From Paludisphaera mucosa (GTDB lineage: Bacteria; Planctomycetota; Planctomycetia; Isosphaerales; Isosphaeraceae): a DNA stretch of 64,000 bases. This document shows, in pieces, positions 35,047 to 44,042 of this stretch. The stretch is taken from assembly GCF_029589435.1 (NCBI RefSeq), contig NZ_JARRAG010000001.1, positions 1,292,808-1,356,807 of the forward strand, given 5' to 3'. The first letter of the stretch is position 1; each line of letters starts with the position of its first letter. The position numbers were made by a program, and so were the translations under genes. Below the pieces are notes generated by a model. It worked only from the letters and a program-made list of their open reading frames with translations, had not been told where the DNA came from and did not search any database.

Positions 35047-35209
35047 CCATTTCGAATTAAAGCTCCCGCCAGTTCCTATTCTCGGAATGATCGCGCCGGC
35101 CCCGGCGACTTATGTAGGCTCTCTATAGCCCGCAACTTGCCCCCAGGCATGCGGCTCGGCTACCCTCGATCGATCGCGATCGTTCTGGGTATCGGGGGAG
35201 ACAGGGCTC

Positions 35210-37912
35210 ATGGGTGCGGCGATGCGGTTTTGTGCGGGGATCCTGGCGCTCTTGATCGGGATCCCGGTGCTCTCGGCGCAGGAGGCCCCCACGCCTGTCA
35301 AAGGTGAGGCCGGCTGGCTCCTTCCCATGCCCGAGGTCGACGCCGATCCCAAGATCCCGACGCTCGCCCAGGTCGTCGGCCACGCCTGGGGCCAGGACGT
35401 CTCCAGCGCCTCGGAGATCGAGCATGATCTCATCGCGCTCGCCGCGGCGGCCCCCGACCGGGCCCGCCTCGTCCCCTACGGGCGGACGATCGAGAAACGG
35501 CCGCTCTGCTACCTGGTGATCACGTCTCCCGAGAATCTGGCCCGGCTCGACGCGATCCGCGAGGACAACCTCCGGCTGTCGGACCCGCGCAAGACGTCGC
35601 GCGACGACGCGCGGCCGATCCTCGACGCCCTGCCGGTGATCGTCTGGATGGCTTACGGCGTCCACGGCGACGAGATCTCCTCGGGCGACGCCGCCATCCT
35701 GACGGCCTATCACCTACTGGCCGACCGACGCGAGGAGACGCGGAAGCTGCTGGAGCGGGTCGTGGTCGTGATCGACCCCATGCAAAATCCCGACGGCCGC
35801 GACCGCTTCGTGAACTTCCATCGCGAAGGCCGGGGCGTCGAGCCCGACGCCGAGCCGCTCGCCGCCGAACGCGTCCAGCGCTGGGCGACCGGGCGCCACA
35901 ACCATTACATCTTCGACATGAACCGCGACTGGTTCCTCCAGACCCAGTCCGAGAGCCGCGATCGGATCGCCGCGTACCTCCGTTGGCAGCCTCACGTCCT
36001 CATCGACGCCCACGAGATGGGGACCAACAACGAGTACTACTTCGATCCCCCGGCCGACCCCGTCCTCGACCTGATCACCCCTCGCCAGCGCGAGTGGTTC
36101 GGTCGCTTCGGCCGGCGCCAGGCGGGTCGCTTCGATCAGTATGGGTTCCTTTATACGAGCCGCGAGTTGTACGACGGCTTCTATCCCGGCTACGGCACAA
36201 CCTGGCCGGCCCTCCACGGCTCGATCGGCATCCTCTGGGAACAGGCCGGCACGCGGGGCCTGGTCGTCGATCGCGAGGACCAGACCAAGCTCCACTATCA
36301 CGACGGCGTCCGTCGCCATTACGTGAGCGGCATCTCGACCGTCGAGACCGCGGCGGCCAACGCGCGCGAGATCGTCCGCGACTTCTACGACTACCGAGCC
36401 TCGGCCGTCGCCCTCGGCCGCGAGGGGCCTATCCGCGACTATCTCCTGCTTCCCGGACCGACGCCCGCCCGCGCCGCGAAGCTGGCCGATCTGCTGGTGA
36501 AGAACGGCGTGGAGGTCCGTCGACTCACGGCCCCGGCCACCGTCAAGGCGCGCAAGGACGCCGAGACGTCGGTGAAGGAATGGTCGGCCCCGGTCGGCAG
36601 CTACCACGTGCCGATCGCCCAGCCCGCGGGACGCCTCGCCCGCTCGCTGCTCGACGCCCGTTTCGACATGGGGGAGGCCTTCCGCGAGCGCCAGCTCGAC
36701 CGCAAGAAACGGCGGCTGGACGACGAAATTTACGACCTCACGGCCTGGTCGTTGGCCCTGACCCACGGCGTGACCTCGCTCGCCGTCGACGGGCCCGCTT
36801 CGTTGACGAGCGAGGCCGTCGCCGACCCGAAGGCGACCGGAGACGTGGTCGGGCCGGAGAAGGCCAATGTGGGATATTTGATCCACGCCGAGGACGACGC
36901 GGCCATGATCGCGCTCGGGGAACTCCTCCGCGCCGGCTTCCGGGTGCAGGTCCTGGACGAGTCCGTCCGCCTGGGGGGCGTGAAGTTCGCCAAGGGGACG
37001 CTCCTGCTGAGGACCATCGAGAACCCCGAAGCCCTCCACGGCAAGGTCCGCGAGCTGGCGACGCGGCTGGGCCTCTCGGTCGCGGCGACCGACACGGGCC
37101 TGGTGGACGAGGGGACGGGCCTCGGCGGCTTCCACATCTCCTGGGTGAAGCCCCCCAGGATCGCGATGCTGGTCGACCGGCCGGCCTCCCCGTTCGTCGG
37201 GCACACGTGGTACCTATTCGACCAGGTCTGGAAGTACCCGGCGACCCGCGTCCCGGGCGGCGCGATCGCCGAGTTGGACCTGACGAAGTACAACGTCGTC
37301 GTCCTGCCCGACGGCCGCTATCCCGGTCCGTTGACCGAGGGCTTCGCGGCCAAGTTGAAGGACTGGGTCCGAAGCGGCGGGACGTTGATCCTCGTGAAAG
37401 GCGCCGCGGCCTGGGCGACCGAGAAATCCGCCGGCCTGCTGGCCTCGAGGGTGGTGAAGAAGCCGATCCGAACGGCCGGCGAGCCCGACCCCAAGGCGAC
37501 CGACGCGGGCGACAAGCCGAAGGTTTCCGACGAGCCCCGGACGGAGGCGGACGAGGAATCGCCCGACCCCGTCCCCGGGGCCTTCTTTCGAGCCGGCGTC
37601 TACGACGACCACTTCGTCACGTTCGGATCCCCGTCCGAGATCTTCCCGCTGGTCAACACCGACCTCATCCTGACCCCCCTCAAGCCGGCCGACGGCCGCA
37701 ACCTGATCACCTTCGCCCCCCGCGACCTACTCGTCAGCGGCTTCTGCTGGCCGCAGACCCTGGAGCTGATGGCCGGCAAGCCCCTGGTCGTCTACCAGGC
37801 CCTCGGCAAGGGCCACGTCGTCGCCTTCGTCGACGACCCCAACTACCGCGCCATGACCCCCACCACCCAGCGATTCTTCCTCAACGCCGTCTTCTTCGGC
37901 CCAGGCCATTGA
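35210..37912 (+). CDS. Secreted M14 family zinc carboxypeptidase-like protein
   Basis: 900 residues with a signal peptide (1-23). The M14 domain spans about 50-400: zinc ligands H152 and E155 in YGVHGDEIS, and H268 in LIDAHEMG; also VIDPMQNPDGRDRF (188-201) and DMNRDWF (236-242), where Arg residues bind substrate carboxylate. The C-terminal about 500 residues include a Rossmann-like segment (YNVVVLPDGRYPGPLTEGFAAKLKDWVRSGGTLILVKG) resembling a class I glutamine amidotransferase fold. Such long M14 proteins are common in planctomycetes and probably degrade peptides outside the cell. The catalytic Glu of the domain is not assigned with certainty. Confidence 0.87.
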   Translation: MGAAMRFCAGILALLIGIPVLSAQEAPTPVKGEAGWLLPMPEVDADPKIPTLAQVVGHAWGQDVSSASEIEHDLIALAAAAPDRARLVPYGRTIEKRPLCYLVITSPENLARLDAIREDNLRLSDPRKTSRDDARPILDALPVIVWMAYGVHGDEISSGDAAILTAYHLLADRREETRKLLERVVVVIDPMQNPDGRDRFVNFHREGRGVEPDAEPLAAERVQRWATGRHNHYIFDMNRDWFLQTQSESRDRIAAYLRWQPHVLIDAHEMGTNNEYYFDPPADPVLDLITPRQREWFGRFGRRQAGRFDQYGFLYTSRELYDGFYPGYGTTWPALHGSIGILWEQAGTRGLVVDREDQTKLHYHDGVRRHYVSGISTVETAAANAREIVRDFYDYRASAVALGREGPIRDYLLLPGPTPARAAKLADLLVKNGVEVRRLTAPATVKARKDAETSVKEWSAPVGSYHVPIAQPAGRLARSLLDARFDMGEAFRERQLDRKKRRLDDEIYDLTAWSLALTHGVTSLAVDGPASLTSEAVADPKATGDVVGPEKANVGYLIHAEDDAAMIALGELLRAGFRVQVLDESVRLGGVKFAKGTLLLRTIENPEALHGKVRELATRLGLSVAATDTGLVDEGTGLGGFHISWVKPPRIAMLVDRPASPFVGHTWYLFDQVWKYPATRVPGGAIAELDLTKYNVVVLPDGRYPGPLTEGFAAKLKDWVRSGGTLILVKGAAAWATEKSAGLLASRVVKKPIRTAGEPDPKATDAGDKPKVSDEPRTEADEESPDPVPGAFFRAGVYDDHFVTFGSPSEIFPLVNTDLILTPLKPADGRNLITFAPRDLLVSGFCWPQTLELMAGKPLVVYQALGKGHVVAFVDDPNYRAMTPTTQRFFLNAVFFGPGH

Positions 37913-38040
37913 ACGACGTACGCCCGCAGGCTGGCCTTCCTGAGGGCGGCCCGGCCGATAGGTGCTTTAGCGGAGGGGATTGTCGACGGTCCTAGAATGG
38001 GGTCGCAACGATCCGACGAGACCCCTGACAGGAGAGAGCC

Positions 38041-39030
38041 ATGGCGCGCGTCGTACGTTTCCACGAAACCGGCGGCCCGGAAGTTCTTCGGATCGAGGAG
38101 CTGGACGTGCCGCCGCCCGGAAAGGGCGAGGTGCAGATCCGCATCAAGGCGATCGGGTTGAATCGGGCCGAGGCCATGTTCCGCCGCGGGCAGTATCTCG
38201 AAGATCCGAAGCTTCCCGCGCGTCTTGGTTACGAGGCGGCCGGAACTGTCGAGGCGGTCGGGCCGGACGTCCAGAAGATCAAGGTCGGCGACGTGGTCAG
38301 CGTGATCCCGAGCTTCTCGCTCAATTCGTACGGCCTCTACGCCGACCTGGCCAACGCCCCCGCCTATGCAGTGGTACACCACCCGGCCTCGCTTTCCTGG
38401 GAAGAAGCCGCCTCGGTCTGGATGCAGTACGTCACGGCGTATGGGGCCCTCATCGACATCGGCGGCCTCACGAAGGGCGACGCGGTAGTGATCCCCGCCG
38501 CCTCCAGCAGCGTGGGCCTCGCGGCCATCCAGATCGCCAACCGCGTCGGCGCGATCCCGATCGCCCTGACGCGCGGGACGTCGAAGCGGCAGGCCCTCCT
38601 CGACGCCGGGGCGGCCCACGTGATCGCGTCGGACGAGCAGGACCTGGTCGCCGAGATCCTGAGCCTGACCGACGGCAAGGGGGCCCGCGTCGTCTTCGAT
38701 CCCGTCGGCGGCCCCACCGTGGAGAAGCTCCTGCAGGCCACCTCGAAGCTGGGCATCCTCTTCCTCTACGGCGCCCTGAGCACCGAGCCGACGCCGCTGC
38801 CCCTGTTCGAGGTCCTCGCCAAGTGGGTCACGATCCGCGGCTACGTCATGATGGAGATCACCAGCGATCCCAAGCGGCTGGAGCGGGCGGTCCAGTTCAC
38901 CAACGAAGGGCTCGCCGGCGGCAGCCTCAAGCCGATCGTCGCCAAAACCTTCCCGCTCGACGAGATCGTCGACGCCCACCGCTACCTGGAGTCCAACCAG
39001 CAGATCGGCAAGGTCGTCGTGACCGTGTGA
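38041..39030 (+). CDS. Zinc-independent medium-chain dehydrogenase/reductase (quinone oxidoreductase-like)
   Basis: 329 residues. GroES-like N-terminal domain (MARVVRFHETGGPEVLRIEELDVPPPGKGEVQIRIKAIGLNRAE) with no zinc-binding Cys/His set, then an NAD(P)-binding Rossmann fold with AASSSVGLAAIQIANRVG and LDAGAAHVIA. This is the pattern of NADPH:quinone oxidoreductases and related enoyl reductases (Qor). Ribosome site GGAGAGAG before the ATG. It probably detoxifies quinones or alpha,beta-unsaturated carbonyls in the cytoplasm; the true substrate is unknown. It is not clearly in an operon. Confidence 0.87.
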   Translation: MARVVRFHETGGPEVLRIEELDVPPPGKGEVQIRIKAIGLNRAEAMFRRGQYLEDPKLPARLGYEAAGTVEAVGPDVQKIKVGDVVSVIPSFSLNSYGLYADLANAPAYAVVHHPASLSWEEAASVWMQYVTAYGALIDIGGLTKGDAVVIPAASSSVGLAAIQIANRVGAIPIALTRGTSKRQALLDAGAAHVIASDEQDLVAEILSLTDGKGARVVFDPVGGPTVEKLLQATSKLGILFLYGALSTEPTPLPLFEVLAKWVTIRGYVMMEITSDPKRLERAVQFTNEGLAGGSLKPIVAKTFPLDEIVDAHRYLESNQQIGKVVVTV

Positions 39031-39393
39031 GCGGTCCGCGATCCGGCGTACTCCAACGGCGGACGGGAGTTCGAGAATCCGGCCCAACTTCCGTCCTTCC
39101 TCCCTTCATCTCCGAAGCTCTTTCCCTTCCTGCCGGCTGTTCTGGCCCTGGCATCACTGGCACGACATTTCGTGCGGATCTTGATCACTTCACGCGGTCG
39201 CTGAAGCTTCAGCGAGTCCGTCGGGATGCCGGCGCGGGGCGATTCCGTCCGACGCCGCCCCCCTTGCGCCGCGTTTTTTCAACCCGGGCACGTGAATCGC
39301 GTAAAGCCGGATCCATCAAGTGATTTCTTTCCGTCTTCGCCTAGCGGCCTGTCGCGCCGCGAGGACGGCGGGTCACGATCAAGGACTTCGAAG
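39031..39393. promoter_or_regulatory. 363-bp leader of the 39394 gene with two palindromes
   Basis: No gene is seen. GCACGA-CATT-TCGTGC (39160-39175) is a 6-bp inverted repeat and TCGCTGAAGCTTCAGCGA (39198-39215) is a perfect 18-bp palindrome, 22 bp apart. The short one resembles half of a -24/-12 (sigma-54) site but the GG-to-GC spacing is wrong. They look like operators for a dimeric repressor. Confidence 0.5.
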
Positions 39394-39840
39394 ATGGACG
39401 AGATGAAGGTGGCCCGCGGCCTGGGCTGGTTCAGCATCGGCCTGGGCGTGGTCGAGGTCGTCGCGGGCCGGCAACTGGGCCGAGCGTTGGGCATGGAGGA
39501 CAAAAGCTGGCTGCTGCGCGCCTTCGGCGTCCGCGAAATCGCCGCGGGCGTGGCCATCCTCAAAATGGATCAGCCGCGCGCGGGAGTCTGGGCCCGGGTC
39601 GCCGGCGACGCCCTCGACCTGGCGGCGTTGGGCTCGGGATTCACCCCGGACAATCCCAGGAAGGCGAACCTGGCCGCGGCGACCGCGGTGGTCGCCGGGA
39701 TCACCTGGCTGGACTACTGGTGTGCGAAGCGGCTCCACAGCGGACGCCCCCACGGCTCCCTGAGCACGCACCGGCGGTTCGTCGCCGACGGTTCCAGCCG
39801 CCGCCTGGCTTCCGGGGATTTCCCCGCGCGGAGCCGTTGA
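39394..39840 (+). CDS. Small membrane protein of unknown function
   Basis: 148 residues from the ATG at 39394 (AAGGA about 8 bases upstream). Hydrophobic segments: [17 protein letters not shown] (9-25), [17 protein letters not shown] (about 38-54), a middle helix around [10 protein letters not shown], and [20 protein letters not shown]. The overall look resembles small four-helix membrane proteins found beside cyclase/dehydrase or general-stress genes. The C-terminus is basic and Ser/Arg rich. It lies 85 bp before an alcohol dehydrogenase-family gene, and both are behind the palindromic leader, so the two may be co-regulated. Confidence 0.72.
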   Translation: MDEMKVARGLGWFSIGLGVVEVVAGRQLGRALGMEDKSWLLRAFGVREIAAGVAILKMDQPRAGVWARVAGDALDLAALGSGFTPDNPRKANLAAATAVVAGITWLDYWCAKRLHSGRPHGSLSTHRRFVADGSSRRLASGDFPARSR

Positions 39841-39925
39841 GCGGCCCAGGCTGCAAGCTCCTGAACTTCCTCATGCTCGTCGCGAATATTCCCCACCCAC
39901 CTCGATCATCCAGGAATCGACTTCA

Positions 39926-41098
39926 ATGAGAGCCCTCTGCTGGCACGGAAAGAGCGACGTCCGCGTCGATACCGTGCCCGACCCCAAGATTCAGGATCCG
40001 GGCGACGCGATCGTGCGGATCACCACGACGTGTATCTGCGGGTCGGACCTCCACCTCTACGACGGCTTCATGCCCACGATGGAAGCCGGCGACGTGCTGG
40101 GCCACGAGCCCATGGGCATCGTCGAGGAGGTGGGCAAGTCGGTCACGAAGCTGAAGCCCGGCGACCGCGTCGTCGTCCCCTTCACGATCTCGTGCGGAAG
40201 CTGCTGGTTCTGCGAGCGGAAGATGTACTCGCTCTGCGACCGGTCGAATCCCAACGCCGAGATCGCCCGCAAGGCCATGGGGCAGTCGCCGGCCGGGCTC
40301 TTCGGCTATTCCCATATGCTCGGCGGCTTCCCCGGCGGCCAGGCGGAGTACCTCCGGGTCCCCTTCGCGGACGTCGGACCGGTGAAGATCCCCGACGGCC
40401 TGCCCGACGAGAAGGTCGTCTTCCTCTCCGACATCTTCCCGACCGGCTACATGGGCGCCGAGAACGCCGAGATCGAGTCCGGCGACACGGTCGCCGTCTG
40501 GGGCTGCGGCCCCGTGGCGCAATTCGCCATCCAGAGCGCCTGGATGCTCGGTGCAGGCCGGGTCATCGCCATCGACCGCGTGCCCGAGCGCCTGGAGATG
40601 TCCCGGAGGCACGGCAAGGCCGAGACGATCAACTTCGACGAGGTGGGCGTCTACGACCAGCTCATGGAGATGACCAAGGGCCGCGGGCCCGACCGCTGCA
40701 TCGACGCCGTCGGGGCCGAGGCCCATTCGACCGGGGCCGTCGACGCCGTGCTCGACAAGGCGAAGACGGCGGTCGGGATGGCCACCGATCGCGCCCACGC
40801 CCTGCGCGAGGCCATTATGTGCTGCCGCAAGGGGGGAACCGTGTCCGTCCCCGGCGTCTACATCGGCTATCCCGACAAGATCCCCTTCGGGGCCGCAATG
40901 AACAAGGGGCTGACCTTCAAGATGGGCCAGACCCACGTCCAGCGCTACACGCAGCCGCTGCTCGAGAAGATCCAGTCGGGGCACATCGACCCGTCCTTCG
41001 TGATCACGCACACGGTCCCGCTCAAGGACGCCCCGCAGATGTACAAGACGTTCAGCGACAAGAAAGACGGCTGTATCAAGGTGGTCCTCAAGCCGTGA
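39926..41098 (+). CDS. Zinc-dependent alcohol dehydrogenase family protein (formaldehyde dehydrogenase-like)
   Basis: 390 residues. Catalytic zinc ligands C38 (CICGSDLH) and H60/E61 (LGHEPMG); structural zinc ligands C90, C93, C96 and C104 ([17 protein letters not shown]). NAD-binding [15 protein letters not shown] follows about residue 190. The pattern matches the glutathione-independent formaldehyde dehydrogenase/threonine dehydrogenase-like branch, with the extended insertion [17 protein letters not shown]. It probably oxidises an alcohol or aldehyde adduct with NAD. Short upstream spacing to the small membrane gene suggests one operon. Confidence 0.9.
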   Translation: MRALCWHGKSDVRVDTVPDPKIQDPGDAIVRITTTCICGSDLHLYDGFMPTMEAGDVLGHEPMGIVEEVGKSVTKLKPGDRVVVPFTISCGSCWFCERKMYSLCDRSNPNAEIARKAMGQSPAGLFGYSHMLGGFPGGQAEYLRVPFADVGPVKIPDGLPDEKVVFLSDIFPTGYMGAENAEIESGDTVAVWGCGPVAQFAIQSAWMLGAGRVIAIDRVPERLEMSRRHGKAETINFDEVGVYDQLMEMTKGRGPDRCIDAVGAEAHSTGAVDAVLDKAKTAVGMATDRAHALREAIMCCRKGGTVSVPGVYIGYPDKIPFGAAMNKGLTFKMGQTHVQRYTQPLLEKIQSGHIDPSFVITHTVPLKDAPQMYKTFSDKKDGCIKVVLKP

Positions 41099-41099
41099 C

Positions 41100-41114
41100 G
41101 CGGGTTGGACCCGC
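41100..41114 (+). terminator. Short hairpin after the alcohol dehydrogenase gene
   Basis: GCGGGT-TGG-ACCCGC right after the stop codon; six GC-rich pairs with a 3-base loop, without a U-tract. Confidence 0.4.
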
Positions 41115-41140
41115 CTGGGAGCCCCGGATTCAGAGTCCGC

Positions 41141-41563
41141 TCAGCGGGTCTTCTTGGCTGACTTGCGGACGGTCGGGGCGTCCCCCATGTTCAGGGTGCG
41201 AGCGTAGTCCTCGTCGCGGAAGATGTGCAGCGGATCGATCCCCACGACCGTGTAGCTGACCTCTTTCTGGGCGGGCTCGCCGGCCAGGCTCAACCCCACC
41301 TTGAACGTGTGCCCCTCGGGGTCGGAGGCGTCGGAGGCCACGGAATAGCTCGACAGCTTCTGGCCGGCCTTCCACTGGAAATCGACGAAATCGATCGGGG
41401 GCTTCGCCGCGGCGAGGGTCGAGACGGGCCGGCCGGCCTTCCACGCGTCGAGCCCGGCCTCCAGAGCCTTTCGCGCGTCCTGGACCGAGGTCAGGGGGGC
41501 CGAAGGATCGCCGCAGCCGGCCATCGGGAGCATCAAGATCAGGCTTGTGAATGCGAATCGCAT
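41141..41563 (-). CDS. Lipoprotein paired with DUF1559 protein (paralogue of 43546 gene)
   Basis: 140 residues. Lipoprotein signal peptide MRFAFTSLILMLPMAGC with the lipobox LPMAGC (Cys17). The mature part begins ALTSVQ-like and contains ARKALEAGLDAWKAGRPVSTLAAAKPPIDFVDFQWKAGQKLSSYSV, GHTFKVGLSLAG and VGIDPLHIFRDEDYARTL. The lipoprotein encoded at 43546 has the same segments in the same order, so the two are paralogues. It lies 117 bp downstream of the DUF1559 gene, a pairing frequent in planctomycetes, and is exported to a membrane. Function unknown; its basic tail (RKSAKKTR) contrasts with the Met/His tail of the paralogue. Confidence 0.8.
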   Translation of the reverse strand: MRFAFTSLILMLPMAGCGDPSAPLTSVQDARKALEAGLDAWKAGRPVSTLAAAKPPIDFVDFQWKAGQKLSSYSVASDASDPEGHTFKVGLSLAGEPAQKEVSYTVVGIDPLHIFRDEDYARTLNMGDAPTVRKSAKKTR

Positions 41564-41679
41564 CGATCGCTTCCGGGTCTATCATGGGTGAAGACGAAAA
41601 GCTCGTCCGCGAATTGGGCGCGCCGCGAGGGCGTGGCGCGGACCGGTCGCGGACGAGTTGAAAACCGGTCAAACGCGGA

Positions 41680-42750
41680 TCAGTAGGCGTCGCTGGAGAT
41701 GACCTCGCCGCCGTTGCGAGTCCCCAGGGCGCGCCAGGTTTGCAAACCGACCGAGGACTTCACGAAGCGGACCGAGCCGTCGCCCATCATCGCGTTGACG
41801 CCGCCGGGGTGCAGGCTGGAAGGCGGCACCTGCATCGGCATGTTGGCCATGCTGCCCGCGAAGCCGACCCCCGCGCACGTCTTGCCGTTCGGCACGCCGA
41901 CGTGGTTGTAGGAGGTGCAGCACATCTCGCCCATCACCCAGCTCATCCCCTGGCGGCGGGTGAGCCGCGTCGTGGTCAGCGGATTCAGAGCCTCGCAGTT
42001 CTGATTGGTCGCCTCGAAGCCCGTCGGCGACGGGGTGATCGTCCCCGACATCACCAGCGAGTCGGAGCGGGCGTTGCCGTCGTTCACGTCCTTGCCGCGG
42101 ATCTTCTCGCTGAAGAAGGCGGTCGAGGTCAGGCCGTCGGTCACGTCGGCCAGCTTGACCGCGCTCAGGTAGTAGAAGATCCCGGACGGCTTCGCCGTAG
42201 CGTCGACCGCCGTGGGGACGGACTCGCTGAGGTCGCACGCCCAGGTGTTCAGGTTCCCCAGATAATTGTTGGCCCCGGGCCACTGCGAGGTCAGGTTCCC
42301 GCCGGCGTCGGACGGGCAGAGGAAAACCGAGACCTGCGTCAGCGAGGACGTCTGGTTCTCGCGGTTTGGGTTCTGATACGGCGGCATGAACGCCACGTCG
42401 CCGGCCATCCCGGGCGTTTCCGGAGGGAGGAAGAAATTGATGGAATTGAACAGGTTGCCCTGCTCGATGTACATCAGGAGTTGACTGTGAACCGACCAGC
42501 GGGCGTAGGTCGCCGAGCCCGGGAGCGAATCGACGTAGTTCTTCCCCTTGCCGAACGGCAGCACCTGGAACGTGCTCGCGTAATTGTGGACGGCGAGGCC
42601 GATCTGCTTGAGGTTGTTGGTGCACTGAGACCGACGCGCGGCCTCGCGGGCCGACTGGACCGCCGGCAAGAGGAGCGCGATCAGGACGGCGATGATGGCG
42701 ATGACGACGAGCAACTCGATCAGCGTGAAGCCGCGATTTCGACGGATCAT
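41680..42750 (-). CDS. DUF1559 protein with pilin-like N-terminal leader
   Basis: 356 residues from the ATG at 42750 (AGGAGGATC about 8 bases upstream). The N-terminus [23 protein letters not shown] is a type IV pilin/pseudopilin methylation leader (cleaved after Gly7, Phe8 methylated). The DUF1559 body follows: [44 protein letters not shown], and a terminal [17 protein letters not shown]. These proteins are among the largest families in planctomycetes; their role is uncertain but probably structural or secretion linked. It is read together with the downstream lipoprotein. Confidence 0.93.
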   Translation of the reverse strand: MIRRNRGFTLIELLVVIAIIAVLIALLLPAVQSAREAARRSQCTNNLKQIGLAVHNYASTFQVLPFGKGKNYVDSLPGSATYARWSVHSQLLMYIEQGNLFNSINFFLPPETPGMAGDVAFMPPYQNPNRENQTSSLTQVSVFLCPSDAGGNLTSQWPGANNYLGNLNTWACDLSESVPTAVDATAKPSGIFYYLSAVKLADVTDGLTSTAFFSEKIRGKDVNDGNARSDSLVMSGTITPSPTGFEATNQNCEALNPLTTTRLTRRQGMSWVMGEMCCTSYNHVGVPNGKTCAGVGFAGSMANMPMQVPPSSLHPGGVNAMMGDGSVRFVKSSVGLQTWRALGTRNGGEVISSDAY

Positions 42751-42952
42751 CAAGTGATCCTCCTGGAACGAAGGGATGATGACGGATTCGGATCGCCTGC
42801 GCCGCGGCGGCGACCTCGTATGAGTTGGCATCCGTGGCGCGACGCGGTGGGCGAGAGCCGATCGGGCTCACTTTCAGCGTGTGGGCCATGACGTCGATGA
42901 ATCCGACCGACCGTGGGCTGCTGCCTTGAACGGGGCACGAGCCGTCAGACCT

Positions 42953-43375
42953 TCAGACGCCGGATTCCGGAGGGGGATCGATCTGAGAGGCCTGATCAAT
43001 CGGACGAAACTTCGTCGCCGGGCGGGAGATTGGATGAGATTGTGAGGAGTCGAGGCCGTGGTCGGCCTGAGTCCACAGTTCCTGTCGGGGTGGGATCTCC
43101 CAGCTCGTCGTCGGGGGCGGTGCATCCGCCGGGGCGGTGCGGCACGAACCCTGGCAACGCGGGACGGGGGTCGCGGGGACGGGCTCCGCGGTCTCCTGGA
43201 TCGACACGATCGTCCTCGCCGACGGGGCGAAGAGGCGTCCCGGGCCTGTCGGGGCGGCTCCGCCGCGGCAACCGGCCCTCGCCGGCTGCGCGCCCGTCGC
43301 CAAGGCTATGATCGCGAGCGCAACCGTCGCCGACGCGGCTCGCCGAACGCGGCCCGGGCGAGCCGGGGGATTCAT
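42953..43375 (-). CDS. Small secreted cysteine-containing protein
   Basis: 140 residues from the ATG at 43375 (in-frame ATG at 43399 possible; neither has a clear ribosome site). The signal peptide MNPPARPGRVRRAASATVAL onward is cleaved at about ARA-G. The mature protein is Pro/Thr rich with few hydrophobics and has Cys residues in AGCRGG and PRCQGSCRTAP (a C-x3-C). No family recognised. It sits between the DUF1559 gene and the divergent efflux operon, so a metal-related periplasmic role is possible but only guessed. Confidence 0.6.
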   Translation of the reverse strand: MNPPARPGRVRRAASATVALAIIALATGAQPARAGCRGGAAPTGPGRLFAPSARTIVSIQETAEPVPATPVPRCQGSCRTAPADAPPPTTSWEIPPRQELWTQADHGLDSSQSHPISRPATKFRPIDQASQIDPPPESGV

Positions 43376-43545
43376 CCAGGAGGGGATTTGATTTATCATG
43401 TCGGTCGGCGATCGTCGTAACGATGGGCTGAAGGACGACCCGCCCACGAGCCTCGAACGCCTGCCTCGGCTCAACCCAGATAGGCTATCAGGTCGCTCGC
43501 AAGGACCACAAGATCAAGAGTGCATCCTGCGGCAGGTCGAACGGG

Positions 43546-44016
43546 ATGATCCGAGCCGGTCGCGTCGTCATGGGGCCGATCTTCGGCGGCTTGTGCGTCG
43601 CGTCCCTGCTCGCGGGCTGCGAATCGCGTCCGATCCCGACCGTCCTGGTGCCCGATGCAGCCGGCGCCCGGCTGGCCGTGGAACGGGCGATGGAGTTCTG
43701 GAAAGAAGGCAGGCCCACGGGCGTCGTCGAGGCGACGAGGCCTCGCATCCAGGTCGTCGATTCCAGTCGCAAGCCGGGCCAGACGGTCGCGAGCTATCGG
43801 ATGCTCGCCGAGTCGGCCTCGCCTCGTGAGAGGACGTTCAGCCTGAAGGTGAGTCTCCATCATCCCGACGAAGAGGCCGTCGTGCGCTTCCTCGTGATGG
43901 GCGCCGACCCGATCCTGATCTTCCGCCAGGAGGATTACGATCTGATGATGCACTGGGAACATAAAATGGACCCCGACGGGGACGACGCCCCGAGCCCGCC
44001 GCCCGTGCGTCCTTGA
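43546..44016 (+). CDS. Lipoprotein with Met/His-rich tail, first gene of the metal-efflux operon
   Basis: 156 residues. Lipobox LLAGC (Cys25). The body (ERAMEFWKEGRPTGVVEATRPRIQVVD, PGQTVASYRM, ERTFSLKVSLHHPDE, MGADPILIFRQEDYDLMM) is homologous to the lipoprotein at 41141. Unlike that protein it ends with MMHWEHKM (134-141) and an acidic stretch, a likely Cu(I)/Ag(I)-type ligand cluster. It is 26 bp upstream of the CusB-like adaptor and in the same direction, so it is probably co-transcribed and may hand metal to the adaptor. The metal role is inference; the homology to 41141 is visible. Confidence 0.78.
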   Translation: MIRAGRVVMGPIFGGLCVASLLAGCESRPIPTVLVPDAAGARLAVERAMEFWKEGRPTGVVEATRPRIQVVDSSRKPGQTVASYRMLAESASPRERTFSLKVSLHHPDEEAVVRFLVMGADPILIFRQEDYDLMMHWEHKMDPDGDDAPSPPPVRP

Positions 44017-44042
44017 GTCCCGACGCGATCGAGAGGAGGCCC

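Noticed and set aside
39158-39176. Possible sigma-54 (-24/-12) promoter in TGGCACGACATTTCGTGC
   Set aside because: The required GG-N10-GC spacing is not met; the sequence is better explained as an inverted repeat.
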